From Isoetes taiwanensis (Eukaryota; Streptophyta; Lycopodiopsida; Isoetales; Isoetaceae): a DNA stretch of 64,000 bases. The DNA lies in assembly GCA_021234155.1 (NCBI GenBank), contig JAJEKV010000085.1, positions 248,001 to 312,000 on the forward strand, written 5' to 3'. The notes below the pieces were generated by a model. It made no database searches. It was not told the origin of the DNA and saw only the letters and a list, made by a program, of their open reading frames with translations. Positions 1-9,989 of this stretch are shown here, piece after piece; positions within the stretch are counted from its first letter, which is position 1, and the number at the start of each line of letters is the position of its first letter. The translations under genes were made by a program, and so were the position numbers.

Positions 1-357
1 AGTCTAGTTTCCAGAGTGGGCTTGGTTGTCCATAGATTCCTTACGGTTTGAAAGTTATGCCCAGAAAAGTGCATAGGGGTCTGAGTTGACTGTACAACTA
101 GATCTGCTTCTTCCTATGTTGTTGATGTGTCTAGCCTTACCTTCTAGTATCTTTTCTTGTTCCTTGCTTGATCATATCATTAGAAGGAGTTCATGTAACA
201 CCAGTGGTTGGTGGCTAGAGAGAGCTTGTCTTGCGGAGTAGCTTGACTTGGTGACATCTCTTCTAGTTGGTCCGGTTGGGTGGTAAATCGAGTACCTATG
301 GTGCTTTACTTTCTAATAAGTTGATGAGTTTGCAGGAAGAACAGGTCATTCGTAACA
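1..357 (+). repeat. 5' LTR, 3' portion
   Basis: This is identical to 2040-2396 except for two substitutions (t/c in the 'gactgyacaac' stretch and a/g in 'gtacctrtgg'). It ends in ...GTAACA, immediately before the primer binding site. The first roughly 278 bases of the LTR lie outside the window. Confidence 0.9.
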
Positions 358-359
358 AT

Positions 360-371
360 TGGTATCAGAGC
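360..371 (+). promoter_or_regulatory. Primer binding site (initiator Met tRNA type)
   Basis: TGGTATCAGAGC starts two bases after the 5' LTR end. This is the usual plant LTR-retrotransposon PBS, complementary to the 3' end of initiator Met tRNA, and it would prime minus-strand cDNA. Confidence 0.9.
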
Positions 372-544
372 TCAGTTCCGGTCTTTACCAGCGGAGCTGT
401 GGGTGATAGAAGAGTTGGAAATTTGAGTGGCTTAGCGGCACTCAAGATATCTTAAGGAAATAGGTTACCTCTTGTCTGGTATGAACTTGATGTTTAGGGA
501 TTGTGATTAGAATCTTTAGATATTTCTTATTGCATCCTTATGGC

Positions 545-750
545 TGAGGTTGGTGCCTCAAGTTTGGAAAGAGCTGGTGCTCTTGACCAAGTGATTGGAA
601 TGAGCGGATGCCATGTCCAAGAGATTGGAATGAGTTGGTGCTCATGTCCATGTGAATAGAATGTTTGTTATTCCTGATGTTCGCAGGTCTTCTGGTCGGT
701 GCTGGAGATTGCAAACTGGAATGGAGATTGATCAGAAGTTGGTGCTTCTG
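545..750 (+). repeat. Hairpin family 1: constant TTGGTG loop, varying stems
   Basis: Four perfect small hairpins share a YTGGTG loop but have different stems: TGAGG/CCTCA (545-560), AAGAG/CTCTT (569-584), ATGAG/CTCAT (630-645) and CAGAAG/CTTCTG (733-750). A fifth, imperfect one lies near 600-615. Surrounding words such as 'attggaatgag' repeat as well. There is no reading frame, so the constraint appears to be on secondary structure rather than protein. Confidence 0.75.
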
Positions 751-1390
751 GTGGAGGTTAGTAAACATTTTGAGACAAATTAAGTTGATGTTCAATTTGT
801 GGTTTTTGGAGGTCTTCTCGAGGAACTAAGTTTATTCCTGAGAAGGGAAGGATCCGCCTTTTGGCGTGTTGGTTAGTACTATGGAAAAATTTACCCTTAA
901 AACCTTGTTATAAGCTTTGAATTTTGTCTAGGTGGACTCGGGAAGCACTATTCTATATTTAGTTGTGGCATAGCAACGAGTGAGTTTTAAGAACTAATGT
1001 ATGTCTATGAGGAATGACCAAAAATTAAGTTCTAACTTTAAAAATCTAAAAACTGAAAAGTTTGACGGTAATGGTTCAATGCTAACTAAGTTCACTTTGG
1101 TATATTGGGTGGAAAATTTTCGCGAACTTATGTTAGATGATACGTGCAGTTAGCAGTTACTGGGTTTGCAGGTTCTAAAGTTGTGATTGAGTTTTCGCAG
1201 AACATGGACATTACGATGTAAATGAGACTTGCGCAGGAGTATGAGCGAACTTTGCCAGAATTTCTTATTAACGATTATAAGGATGTCAAGTCCTCTAAGT
1301 AAATTGAGGCCATTTCTAATAGAATTGAAATGAAAGACCTCTAAATGAACTGAGGCAATTTTTAGCCTAAAGGGCTGGACTTGAATATTT

Positions 1391-1601
1391 CTGATTGTGG
1401 ACTCAATCAGGGTTGCAACCATGGATTTGGTTGTGGTATACATTTCTAGTTGTGGATTCAACTAGGGTTGCAACCATGGATTTGGTTGTGGTAGATATTT
1501 CTAGTTGTGGATTCAACTAGGGTTGCAACCATGGACTTGGTTGTGGTAAATTATTTTCTGATTGTGGATTCAATCAGGGTTGTAACCATGGACTTGGTTA
1601 C
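1391..1601 (+). repeat. Tandem 55-57 bp repeats, each with two covarying hairpins
   Basis: There are four tandem units. The first hairpin of each is CTGATTG/CAATCAG in units 1 and 4 and CTAGTTG/CAACTAG in units 2 and 3, always around a TGGAYT loop (1391-1410, 1446-1465, 1501-1520, 1558-1577). The second hairpin is GCAACCA/TGGTTGT in units 1-3 (closing G-T wobble) and GTAACCA/TGGTTAC in unit 4, again around TGGAYT. Both arms change together, so pairing is kept. The flanks carry AGCC/GGCT hairpins near 1358, 1609 and 1639, and TTGATC/GATCAA around GAGGAC at about 1725-1742. Confidence 0.85.
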
Positions 1602-1746
1602 GAAAATTTTTAGCCTAACGGGCTGGACTTGGAAATTTTTAGCCTAAAGGGTTGGACTTGACAACTTTTTATTATGCAGGTTGTAGCCATGGACTTGGTT
1701 GTGTCAAATTTGCCATATAATTTCTTGATCGAGGACGATCAATCCT

Positions 1747-1760
1747 GAGAAGGGGAGGAA
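1747..1760 (+). promoter_or_regulatory. Polypurine tract
   Basis: GAGAAGGGGAGGAA directly precedes the 3' LTR, in the expected place for plus-strand DNA priming. A similar tract at about 839-851 lies inside the element and is not next to an LTR. Confidence 0.8.
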
Positions 1761-1761
1761 T

Positions 1762-2396
1762 TGATATGGTTTAAGGTTAATAACTAATAATGGTGCTCGG
1801 GGGAGTGGCCTTGCATGGAACAATATTTATTGATATGATCAAGTAAGAAAGTCATCCAGTATGTCTAAGCCTTGCTATTATCAAAGAGAGAGCTAAAAAT
1901 AAACCTTGACCTTTATTTAGAGGCAAAAAGGCAAAAAAAGGTATTGTTGCCTATAAATAGAAGGACAACTTTGAGATGTGATATCTCCGCGACCACAACT
2001 CAGAAATCGGCGATCCTTACCTTGTTGGAAAGCCCTTGAAGTCTAGTTTCCAGAGTGGGCTTGGTTGTCCATAGATTCCTTACGGTTTGAAAGTTATGCC
2101 CAGAAAAGTGCATAGGGGTCTGAGTTGACTGCACAACTAGATCTGCTTCTTCCTATGTTGTTGATGTGTCTAGCCTTACCTTCTAGTATCTTTTCTTGTT
2201 CCTTGCTTGATCATATCATTAGAAGGAGTTCATGTAACACCAGTGGTTGGTGGCTAGAGAGAGCTTGTCTTGCGGAGTAGCTTGACTTGGTGACATCTCT
2301 TCTAGTTGGTCCGGTTGGGTGGTAAATCGAGTACCTGTGGTGCTTTACTTTCTAATAAGTTGATGAGTTTGCAGGAAGAACAGGTCATTCGTAACA
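1762..2396 (+). repeat. 3' LTR, complete (about 635 bp)
   Basis: It starts TGATATGG just after the polypurine tract and ends ...GTAACA at the same base as the 5' LTR. A TATA-like CTATAAATAG at 1951-1960 would be the core promoter of the LTR. The start is inferred from the tract position and the TG..CA rule, because the window lacks the corresponding part of the 5' LTR. Confidence 0.82.
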
Positions 2397-3691
2397 CGCG
2401 ACTCGGGCATTTGGTTAAAAAGTTCAAAGCTTGCTTTTAGCTGTCCTTCCTCAGCATAAGATGTAACTATGGAAGTCCAAGTCCAGCAGACTACATTTCA
2501 CCGAGGCATTTGTTGAAAAAGTTCGAACACACAATTAAGATAAGCATGTTGAGAATAAGGCTGCAATCATGGCATTCCAAGAGACAATGTTACGCCTTGG
2601 CATTTGTTCAAACGGCTGCCCAGGCTTCTTTAAATTTGTTTTCTTTGGCATAATCTGAAATCATTGTGTTCCAAGATAATATTACAGTGGGGCATTTGTT
2701 CAAACATATTTGCAGCCTCACAAATCATACCATGCTGTGTATAAACATTGATCCTGGTAGTCCATGATACAATATTTGGATTTGGTGAAAAAGCTTAATG
2801 GCTTCATCCAAGTTATGACTATGCTCATACGGGAACTCCGTATATATCATCCGGGATGTGATTAATCCGGACAAAACAGAGTGGTTAATCCGGACATCCG
2901 GTATCAGCCAGGGTGGTTAATCCGGACATCCGATATCAGCCAGGGTGGTTAATCCGGACATCCGATATCAGCCAAATGGTTAATCCGGACAAAAAGTGGT
3001 TAATCCGGACAAAAAACCAAGCGTAGAACTGTGCGGCGGGGGCAGAAATTTTGATCAGATCACTCTTGCTGCTCCGTGGGCGGTTTGATCCGCTTTAAAA
3101 AGCATGCCAATCGCTTGGTATACCCCTTTTATGTTAGATTGATGAAGAGAGGAAGAGATTTAAGGCGAAATAGAGCAGAATCGATCAAAAAAAGGGCAAA
3201 AACAGTTAGTTTTTGGGCTTCAAACTGCGCAGGTCCGGATTAACCACAATGGCTGATAACGGGTGTCCGGATTAACCACATCCTGGATGATATATACGGT
3301 CTTCCTGCTCATACGCTGAAATCATAAGGTTCCATGATATCGCATTGCACATGGGCATGTCCTGAAATGACTCTAAAGCTTTTCCTAATTCCCCTTGTTG
3401 AATATAACCTGCAATCATGGCATTCCGTGAAACAACATTTCGCGCTGGTATATTTCTAAAGAGAGTAAGAGTTTCATCTATATTTCCTTGCTCTATAAGC
3501 TGTGATCATAATATTCCAAGAAAAAATAAACCTATTCTGCAAATTGTCAAATGCTGCTCTTGCATCCTCCAGAGCTTCGCTATAGCCTGAAAGCATTTGG
3601 TCTGCGAGAAGGCATTTTGATTCCTACAGATTTTTAAAGCATGATCATATGCTGCACAATTTTCTGACATAAGAGAGATCTCCAACACCAA
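2397..3691 (-). pseudogene. PPR protein pseudogene, interrupted
   Basis: On the minus strand several degenerate PLS-type PPR repeats can be read, with the signature 'N-[IV]-V-S-x-N-A-M-I' near 2560-2600 and again near 3415-3450. Frameshifts and stops break the frame throughout. PPR proteins bind organelle RNA one base per repeat, and this one cannot work as a protein. It is cut by a Mutator-like element (2832-3305), and its 3' side abuts the young LTR element at 2396. The same family is represented by the long ORF at 24442-26466, so this is probably a dead paralogue. Confidence 0.75.
2832..3305. mobile_element. Mutator-like MITE (474 bp) with 10-bp TSD
   Basis: The element is flanked by a perfect direct repeat TGCTCATACG (2822-2831 and 3306-3315), the target duplication length usual for Mutator-like elements. 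Its ends are inverted repeats: GGAACTCCGTATATATCATC on the left and GGAAGACCGTATATATCATC read inward from the right, continuing into 'ggatgtg.ttaatccggac'. The subterminal regions repeat the word GTGGTTAATCCGGAC, at least six times on the left and twice inverted on the right. There is no ORF. It lies in the PPR pseudogene. The core is homologous to the element at 29999-30489. Confidence 0.88.
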
Positions 3692-3699
3692 GTACGGTT

Positions 3700-4264
3700 T
3701 TGTAATTTATTTCAGTAAGTTACAAGTTAATTACAAGATCAAAATTTGCCCCGACAAACAAAGATTTTCAAATGATTCAAGAGCTTACATCAAGGATGAC
3801 AATATCCTACCCTCGTTCCCTTTGGTTTTGCGAGCAGAGGGTTTGCCCAATTTATTTGGATCTTTGGAGAATGTGCCCATTTTGAAAATGGAAAGTGCGG
3901 CAATCAAGATGGAAATAAAAGCAATGAGCACTGGCAGAGGACTCTGCGCTCTCTTCTAGTTTTAAAACGATTGTTTCCCTCCCCTCTCTCTGTCTGTTCT
4001 TCCAAGTGGGCTTTATAGCAGGTTCATTGTTTTCATCATTTCGTTTACGGTAAGATCCGTGACCAGGTTCATTCTTTTCCTCATCATTTGGGTGTATTAG
4101 AGTCGAGTAATATATCTCGGTGTTCAATTCCCACTAGCATTGCACTGTCTATTGAACAATGATTTACATTATTTATACATTTCTTGCTTTATTTGTGATG
4201 GGCTAGACGAAAATACCATTATTGAGCTGCATTCAATATGTATAGCAATTGAAGCATGGTTAGT
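3700..4264. other. No recognisable gene
   Basis: Short open stretches exist (for example 3852-4127 minus, 91 codons, hydrophilic and Lys/Glu/Asn-rich), but I see no known family, splice support or repeat in them. Confidence 0.4.
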
Positions 4265-4318
4265 GCAAGAGTGGTGTTTGAGAGGATGCAGCAGAGAGAT
4301 GTTATCATATGGAATGCC
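4265..4318 (+). pseudogene. PPR repeat fragment
   Basis: Eighteen codons read as a PPR helix pair, ending in a '(R)-D-V-I-I-W-N-A' signature like the 'NVVSWNAM' core of PLS repeats. The orientation is opposite to the PPR relic at 2.4-3.7 kb. The frame is not open beyond this stretch, and a longer ORF in another frame over this region (4140-4367) looks like a shadow. This is a small gene scrap only. Confidence 0.45.
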
Positions 4319-4559
4319 AAATGACCCTGCAATTGTTTCAGAAATTGGAGAATTCAGCATTTTATGACATATAGAAAATTCAATGGTATTTTTGCATGTG
4401 CAGCTTGAATTAAGCACTACTGCATGCTCTGGCTCTTGGGTTACTAAAACATTAGAAATGTTTATTGCATGGTATTCTGTTTCCAGGCCCCTAGGGAAGA
4501 AATGATCATGCATGCATATTTGAAGCTCCTGATCTTGATCCTTTTTCCTGCTTAACATT

Positions 4560-5600
4560 TAAGCCTTCCTACACAGTTGCAAGCACAAATCACTGAGTGG
4601 AAGAATAACAAATACCAAATTAAAACCTATAAACCATAATGGCAAATAAAGTTCAAATGTAGTATTTGTGGACTTTGCCATAAAACATAAAACGAAGCAA
4701 AAACTTTCATTCATTGCACAATGCTCCAAAAAAAACTATGACCTTATAAAAAAGCCACTTACTGCAAAGTACAAAACAAGTGTATTGGATGACATGGCAC
4801 TCGCTGTCATGTCCTCATCCAAGCTACAATTGACTATAAGATTATAACAAGCATCGCACGAATTGTGTGGAGTACTCCTACATACAACATTTGTATGCAT
4901 TATCTAAAACCATTTACTTGTAGTCATATTTGGTTCAACTTCAGAGGAGTGACACAACATATTTTGATTAAAGAAAGAGAAAACCTCCCAATGGTGCAAC
5001 TTCAACAACCACTTTGATACTTTAAATTAGTTCATGCTTCTGAATGGGTAGCCAAAGAAAATATGTAAAATTTGCACTTCAATTTTATGTAAAATTGTAA
5101 AGGAAAATATGTAAAAATTGCACCACAATTATATGTAAAAATATCAAGGCCTTGGCTTCTTTGATCTATGATTCCTGAGCAACATTTCTTATGAGAACTT
5201 ACATGCACTTGGTTGACGATTCTTAAAGATTCGTCGTAATTTGATAAAGCCCCACTTAAATGCTAGGATATGAACCTTAAACACCTCGAGCCGACGCCGC
5301 ATTCGTGGTAGGGCAAAGCCCCATTGGGCACGTGCCGGGAGTATAGTCTAAAACTGGCGGATAGCTGGTATGTGGAAAACTTTTCCTAGATCTTGATGAA
5401 CCTTAAACAAACATAAGAAATGCAATAACTAGGAATTGACCTCATGTTGGTTTGAACAATGGAATGCACCATCTTTGCTATGCCATTGGTATCAAAACAC
5501 ACGCACAAATTTTCTCAATATTCTATCATTAACATTCGCTTATTCAACACAAACCCAATAGTAGATGTCTAAATTTAAATCCACCATCTATATTAGTTTT
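4560..5600. other. AT-rich non-coding stretch before a Helitron end
   Basis: There is no reading frame of note. The stretch probably includes the body of a non-autonomous Helitron ending at 5650, but I could not place its 5' end. A GC-richer island lies near 5280-5390 with no recognised identity. Confidence 0.4.
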
Positions 5601-5612
5601 GTTAATTTATGC

Positions 5613-5650
5613 CCAATGAAAAGCCCAGCAATGTTGGGCACTTTTTCTAG
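5613..5650 (+). mobile_element. Helitron 3' terminus
   Basis: A stem-loop GCCCA-gcaatgt-TGGGC (5623-5639) is followed 7 bases later by CTAG (5647-5650) and then T. This is the Helitron 3' signature: a hairpin a few bases before CTRR, inserted 5' of a T. A second copy with the same last ~40 bases (one-base stem and spacer changes) ends at 13930 in the same orientation, which supports a family rather than chance. Confidence 0.65.
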
Positions 5651-5935
5651 TATATAATACTAAAAGCAAAATAAGGGGATAGTTTGTGCGCCATCTCGAC
5701 CGTTACATTTTTTCAGTTATTTTCGTCCCTTGGATTCAGCGGTTTATTTGGCGCTATTTGTTTTGGTCCTTACCATTGTCGAAAACTCTAATCTGGAGAG
5801 CTCACCGTGCCATTGGGAAACTCGAATGTGGAGAGCAACCTAATGCAAGGCCGTCTTTGTGTAAGTTTTTCCTCCTTTGTTTTTGATGGTCAGGTTTATT
5901 TTTCGTATAGTAGATATCGTCTCTTGCAAATATGT

Positions 5936-6060
5936 AGCATAATAACAGGGGGTTTCTTTTGTATTTTTGTACTTTTTTCCCTAAGGTTTTTATATGATTT
6001 CATGGATGTATTTGATGAGGCATACTGATTAGTATATCTAGAGTGCGCGTACGGTTTAAC
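5936..6060 (+). repeat. Dispersed repeat, partial copy
   Basis: The stretch from 'cagggggttt' to 'tatctagagtgc' matches 8168-8275 with many small differences, including 'ctaaggtttt.tatgatttc' and 'atctagagtgc'. It is the 3' part of the repeat fully seen at 7849-8290. It is non-coding. Confidence 0.6.
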
Positions 6061-6189
6061 TAATTTTGATGCCTATATCCAATGGTTTAGACCCATATAT
6101 CATATATTTATTTTTATATTGTATTTTCGTATTGTATCAAATATTCTGCTCGACATGCAAGGCTCGAGATAACCCATTTTAGGGTTATG

Positions 6190-7350
6190 TGTTGGGAATG
6201 AAAATGAGGATTTTTAGGGAAGAATCATTTGTGGGCTTAACAGGAGATTTCCGGGTTTTGGCATTTTGTTGTCGTGATCGCCCTCTTCATTTTTTGTTTT
6301 ATCGGGGTTCATGGTCCCGAGAGTCGAATCGATTCGCTTTTCCCCGCGTTTGGATCTCCCCGCCTCTTTCTTGCCATATATTTTTTCTCATCTTCAATGC
6401 CTTTTTCTCTGGGTTTCTCTTGAATCCTTCTTGCCGAGATGTTCTTGGCATACCCAACCGCTTCTTTCCCGTGACCCAACCGGGATTCGCCTCTGTTTTG
6501 CACCTTTCTAATCATTATGTCAAAGATTTCTTCGCTTCCAAATGTGTATTTGTCATTTGGGCATGTGGGTTTTGTAATTAGGTATTTGTTTCGTGTCTGT
6601 TTTTGCGTTTGCATAATTATAGGGTTGAATCGGGGCATTGGCGGGGGGTTTCGAGATCCCCATTTAAGGTTAGACGAAATGTTTGCAAATTTTGTCACAT
6701 TGGACTTAAGTATTAGTTAATTATCAAGTTGAATGCATTTGACCGATGCGAGGAACAATTGCCGGGTTTAAGGGAAAGAATTCTCAAATGTCTAAAGTTT
6801 TAAGGCTAGCTCGGATGACAGTGGGCTTGATGCATATTTTTGCTATTTCACATTATCTTGTTTGAACCGAATGGTACATGTGGATAATCATTCCAGCTGG
6901 AAATCTGCTGATTTAGGACCTACATGCCTTGCCCTCTTATGCCAGCATCATCAGTTGGGGTCTATTTGGTAGAGAACTATCCATAGACAGATGCTGTTGT
7001 AGCACAGATTGGCCATGCTGCCTGATCAAATGCACAAGGCCAAGGATCCAAGCTCTTCAAGCGATAAATCCTTTTCTGCAAATGGCAGTCCATAACAAAC
7101 CGGGTTAGGAAGCAGAAGCCTTTGCTTACATGCAAACATATTTGAAGCATGCTTGTGGAACATGGTGTGGGTTGAGAATGGATTAGATGCCGCTTTGTAT
7201 GATGGTTTGCCTGTCTATGTTATGAAATAGGTAAAGGATGCTACCAGACAAGACAATGTATAGTTTTGCTGCAATCTGGCATCATAATGTATACTTTTGC
7301 TCCAATGTGGCATCGTCTCTGCTTACACCGGCAAGCATTGATCTGCTTCA
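6190..7350. other. No recognisable gene
   Basis: Overlapping open frames on both strands at 6189-6720 reflect low stop density in a GC-richer patch and match no family I know. The remainder is AT-rich and featureless apart from short local word repeats ('tctgcttcat') at 7320-7375. Confidence 0.4.
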
Positions 7351-7455
7351 TATCAAGCATTGCTCTGCTTCATAAAGGTGAGTAGTATTGCTCATCTTCA
7401 GGAAAATGTGTGTACTTTGCTTCAAAAACAATTGTTAAAATGCTTTGGGACAATC

Positions 7456-7606
7456 GATAATACATTGGCGTGTTTTTTTTTTTTTGATGAGGAAACAAGT
7501 TGGAGAGGCTACTTGTACAAACAATTGCGAGATAATACATTGGCACATTTTTTTTCTTTTTTAAATGAGGAAACAAGTTGGAGAGGCTATTGTACGCACA
7601 ATTGCT
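7456..7606 (+). repeat. Two-copy tandem repeat, about 75 bp
   Basis: The unit runs from 'gataatacattggc' through a T-run and 'gaggaaacaagttggagaggct' to 'caattgc', at 7456-7530 and 7531-7606, with a few mismatches. Confidence 0.8.
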
Positions 7607-7848
7607 TTATTAGACATTGCTTTATTAATGTTAACATCACACATTCCATTCCATTCGACACAATCACATGTGAATTCTCAAGTTCAATATAATTGTTCAA
7701 GTTCTAAATATTTAAACGATGGTTATCTAGTATACTTCAAATATTAAATCCTTAGTGCATATTTGGATTCCAAGGTTTAAGATGCAACCCTACACTATCT
7801 TTATGTTTTAAATGTCTTCTATATTCTCACGTCTGTTTTTTTTTTAAT

Positions 7849-8290
7849 GGCCCGAAGGGCCAAAAAATTTTTTTAGTATAATAACCAACACATAACTACC
7901 GTTGACATTAATAAATATAACCATTGGATCCAACACATTTAAATTAAAATCCCCCTTAAACCCCCTTTGGTTTGGGTGCATATTCACACGGGGGGTGACT
8001 CCGGGCATCGAGAGCTGTCGGATTGGCATATTCGCCCCTTATTCCTTAATCTACACCGTACGTAAAGTTCCTCATTTGTGGGGTATGCAAGTACAAGATT
8101 TGCTATACTGTATAATAAGATTCGCAAAATACTATAAGATTTCAACCGGAATACTATATGGTGTTGAACAGGGGGTTTTCTTTGTGTTTTTGTATGCTTT
8201 TTACTAAGGTTTTCCTATGATTTCGTGATGTATTCAAATGGATGTACTAATGCGTACATCTAGAGTGCACCATTTCTGAGCCATTGATTT
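7849..8290 (+). repeat. Dispersed repeat B, copy 1
   Basis: It begins with a short palindrome (GGCCCGAAGGGCC) and runs through 'ccccctttggtttgggtgcatattcac' wording. About 330 bp match 9010-9405 closely, and its last ~120 bp match 5936-6060. There is no coding potential and no clear terminal signature. It is probably a non-autonomous transposon fragment. Confidence 0.65.
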
Positions 8291-8308
8291 TAACCTTTTT
8301 TTTTCAAT

Positions 8309-8425
8309 GGTCAACAACCAATGGCTCACAACAAAAGCCCTTTTTTTGTGCGTGTGGTGCATAATGGTCAACAACCAATGGCTCACAACAAAAGCCCTCT
8401 TTTTGTGTGTGTGGTGCATAATGGG
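8309..8425 (+). repeat. Two-copy tandem repeat, about 58 bp
   Basis: The unit starts 'ggtcaacaaccaatggctca' and ends 'gtgtggtgcataat'. It is repeated directly with almost no change, so it is a recent local duplication. It creates the apparent repeated peptide seen in minus-strand open frames, which is not a gene. Confidence 0.85.
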
Positions 8426-9009
8426 CACATGACGGGCTTGAAGGGCGCATGTAGTGCGGTTTCCCGGGCAACACATTTCTTATCATAACTTTTGATCCGA
8501 GCTCGCTTTGAGATGATTTTTATTATGCGTTGGAAAGCTCTCTCCCTAGATCTTTTGATAATGTATGATATGGATATGTTTGGTTAAGTTATCTATGCTA
8601 AAACAGCAATTTTTCGGCCGGGTTTGGTAGGCTTTCACATCCTACCAGCTGATTAATACAGGATTGCGCTATTGGATATTGTTTTATGGCTTCTAGATCC
8701 TTGTGCTAACAAGCAGAAAAGTTTCCCACTTCGGTTTCTCACCACAAGAATCCATGGAGGCCAAAGGCTGCTGTTAAATTCCAGTTGAAACATGTTTGTG
8801 TATGGGTGTTGCAAACTTTATGACTTTCAGAATAATGGGATCAATCTGCTCTATCTTTATGGTAACTTTTACTTATGTTCTATTTGTTTTATTGTGATGA
8901 AATTCAAAAGCTACAGGTGATACAAGCCTCAAATGAATTCTAGTTTTTTTCTGGTTGGAATTCTAAAATTTTTGTTACACCGGGAGGGGGGGGTGGTGAC
9001 GTCCTTAAG

Positions 9010-9538
9010 GTCCCGAAGGGGCCAAAAAGATTTTTTTGCAACACAAACCATTAACATCCAACATATAAAAATTAAATCCCCCAACACATAACAACCAACA
9101 AATAACAACCATTGACATTAACAACCAACACATAACTACCATTGACATTAATTAACACAACCATTGGGTCCAACACATTTAAATTAAAATTCCCCTTAAA
9201 CCCCCTTTGGTTTGGGTGCATATTCACACGGGGGGTGACTCCGGGCAATGAGAGCTGTTGGATAGGCATATTCACCCCTTATTCCTTAATCTACACCGTA
9301 CGTAAAGTTCCTCGTTTGTGGGGTATGCAAGTACAAAATTTGCTATACTGTATAACAAGATTCGCAAAATACTATAAGATTTCAAGCAGAATACTATATG
9401 GTGTTGATTTCGTACGTGCAAAATACAATTATGAGGGCTGTTACTGCCCTACGTCACCCCCCGTGTGAATATGCACCCAAACCAAAGGGGGTTTAAGGGG
9501 AATTTTAATTTAAATGTGTTGGACCCAATGGTTGTGTA
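9010..9538. repeat. Dispersed repeat B, copy 2, with inverted arm
   Basis: 9010-9405 repeats 7849-8180. In addition 9453-9538 is an exact inverted copy of 9156-9239 (about 84 bp with no mismatch seen), leaving a loop of about 213 bp. The perfect arms indicate a recent inverted duplication or a young foldback element. Confidence 0.75.
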
Positions 9539-9989
9539 GGCCTTCTTATAAAACACAAGGAATCATTTCGGATTATGCAGAGTTAGAAACTGGAGTTATG
9601 CAGAGTTAGATTTCTCTAGAATTAATCCATGATCTTAATATCGGGAGCATATGAGAAGATATGAATGACATCACAGGACATCGTTGTGATTGAATATGTT
9701 GGCCACTTTTTTATGCACCGAACTTAGTGCCTCTCTGTTGTTGTGGTTGGGCAGATAGTCCTAATTTTGTTATGGTTTTCCTACAAAGTTTATTATTTTA
9801 TCTAGATGATTGCTTAAGCTCAAGGTCTTTCAAAGCCGATGGGGCTTCTCTATGTGGAGCATGGCAAATATCAAAGAGTGAATGCGATTCCGACAAGGTT
9901 TAGATCCTAAAGTACCTTAAATTTATAGGGCTTCTTAGTCTTTTAGATTCAGCGTGAAGATGAAGGATCAGTTGCCTATATAATATATC

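Larger units (their letters stand above)
1..2396 (+). mobile_element. Non-coding LTR retrotransposon, young, 5' LTR cut by window start
   Basis: Positions 1-357 recur at 2040-2396 with no gaps and only two mismatches (about 99.4% identity), so these are the two LTRs of one recent insertion. The interior (358-1761) has a tRNA-iMet-type primer binding site beside the 5' LTR and a polypurine tract beside the 3' LTR, but no gag or pol reading frame. It must therefore be mobilised in trans. The interior instead consists of short hairpin-forming repeats. The element sits at the edge of a minus-strand PPR pseudogene that resumes at 2397. The target duplication cannot be checked because the left edge is outside the window. 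Superfamily (copia or gypsy) cannot be assigned without coding sequence. Confidence 0.88.

Noticed and set aside
1391-1601. CRISPR array suggested by regular repeats
   Set aside because: Units are directly adjacent without unique spacers, lie inside an LTR element, and the window is plant nuclear DNA.
6189-6720. Overlapping open frames of 66-130 codons on both strands
   Set aside because: Low-complexity hydrophobic or basic composition, no family signature, frames overlap each other on opposite strands; best explained by low stop density.
8234-8486. Repeated peptide in minus-strand frames
   Set aside because: Produced by the 58-bp tandem DNA duplication at 8309-8425, not by a repeat protein.
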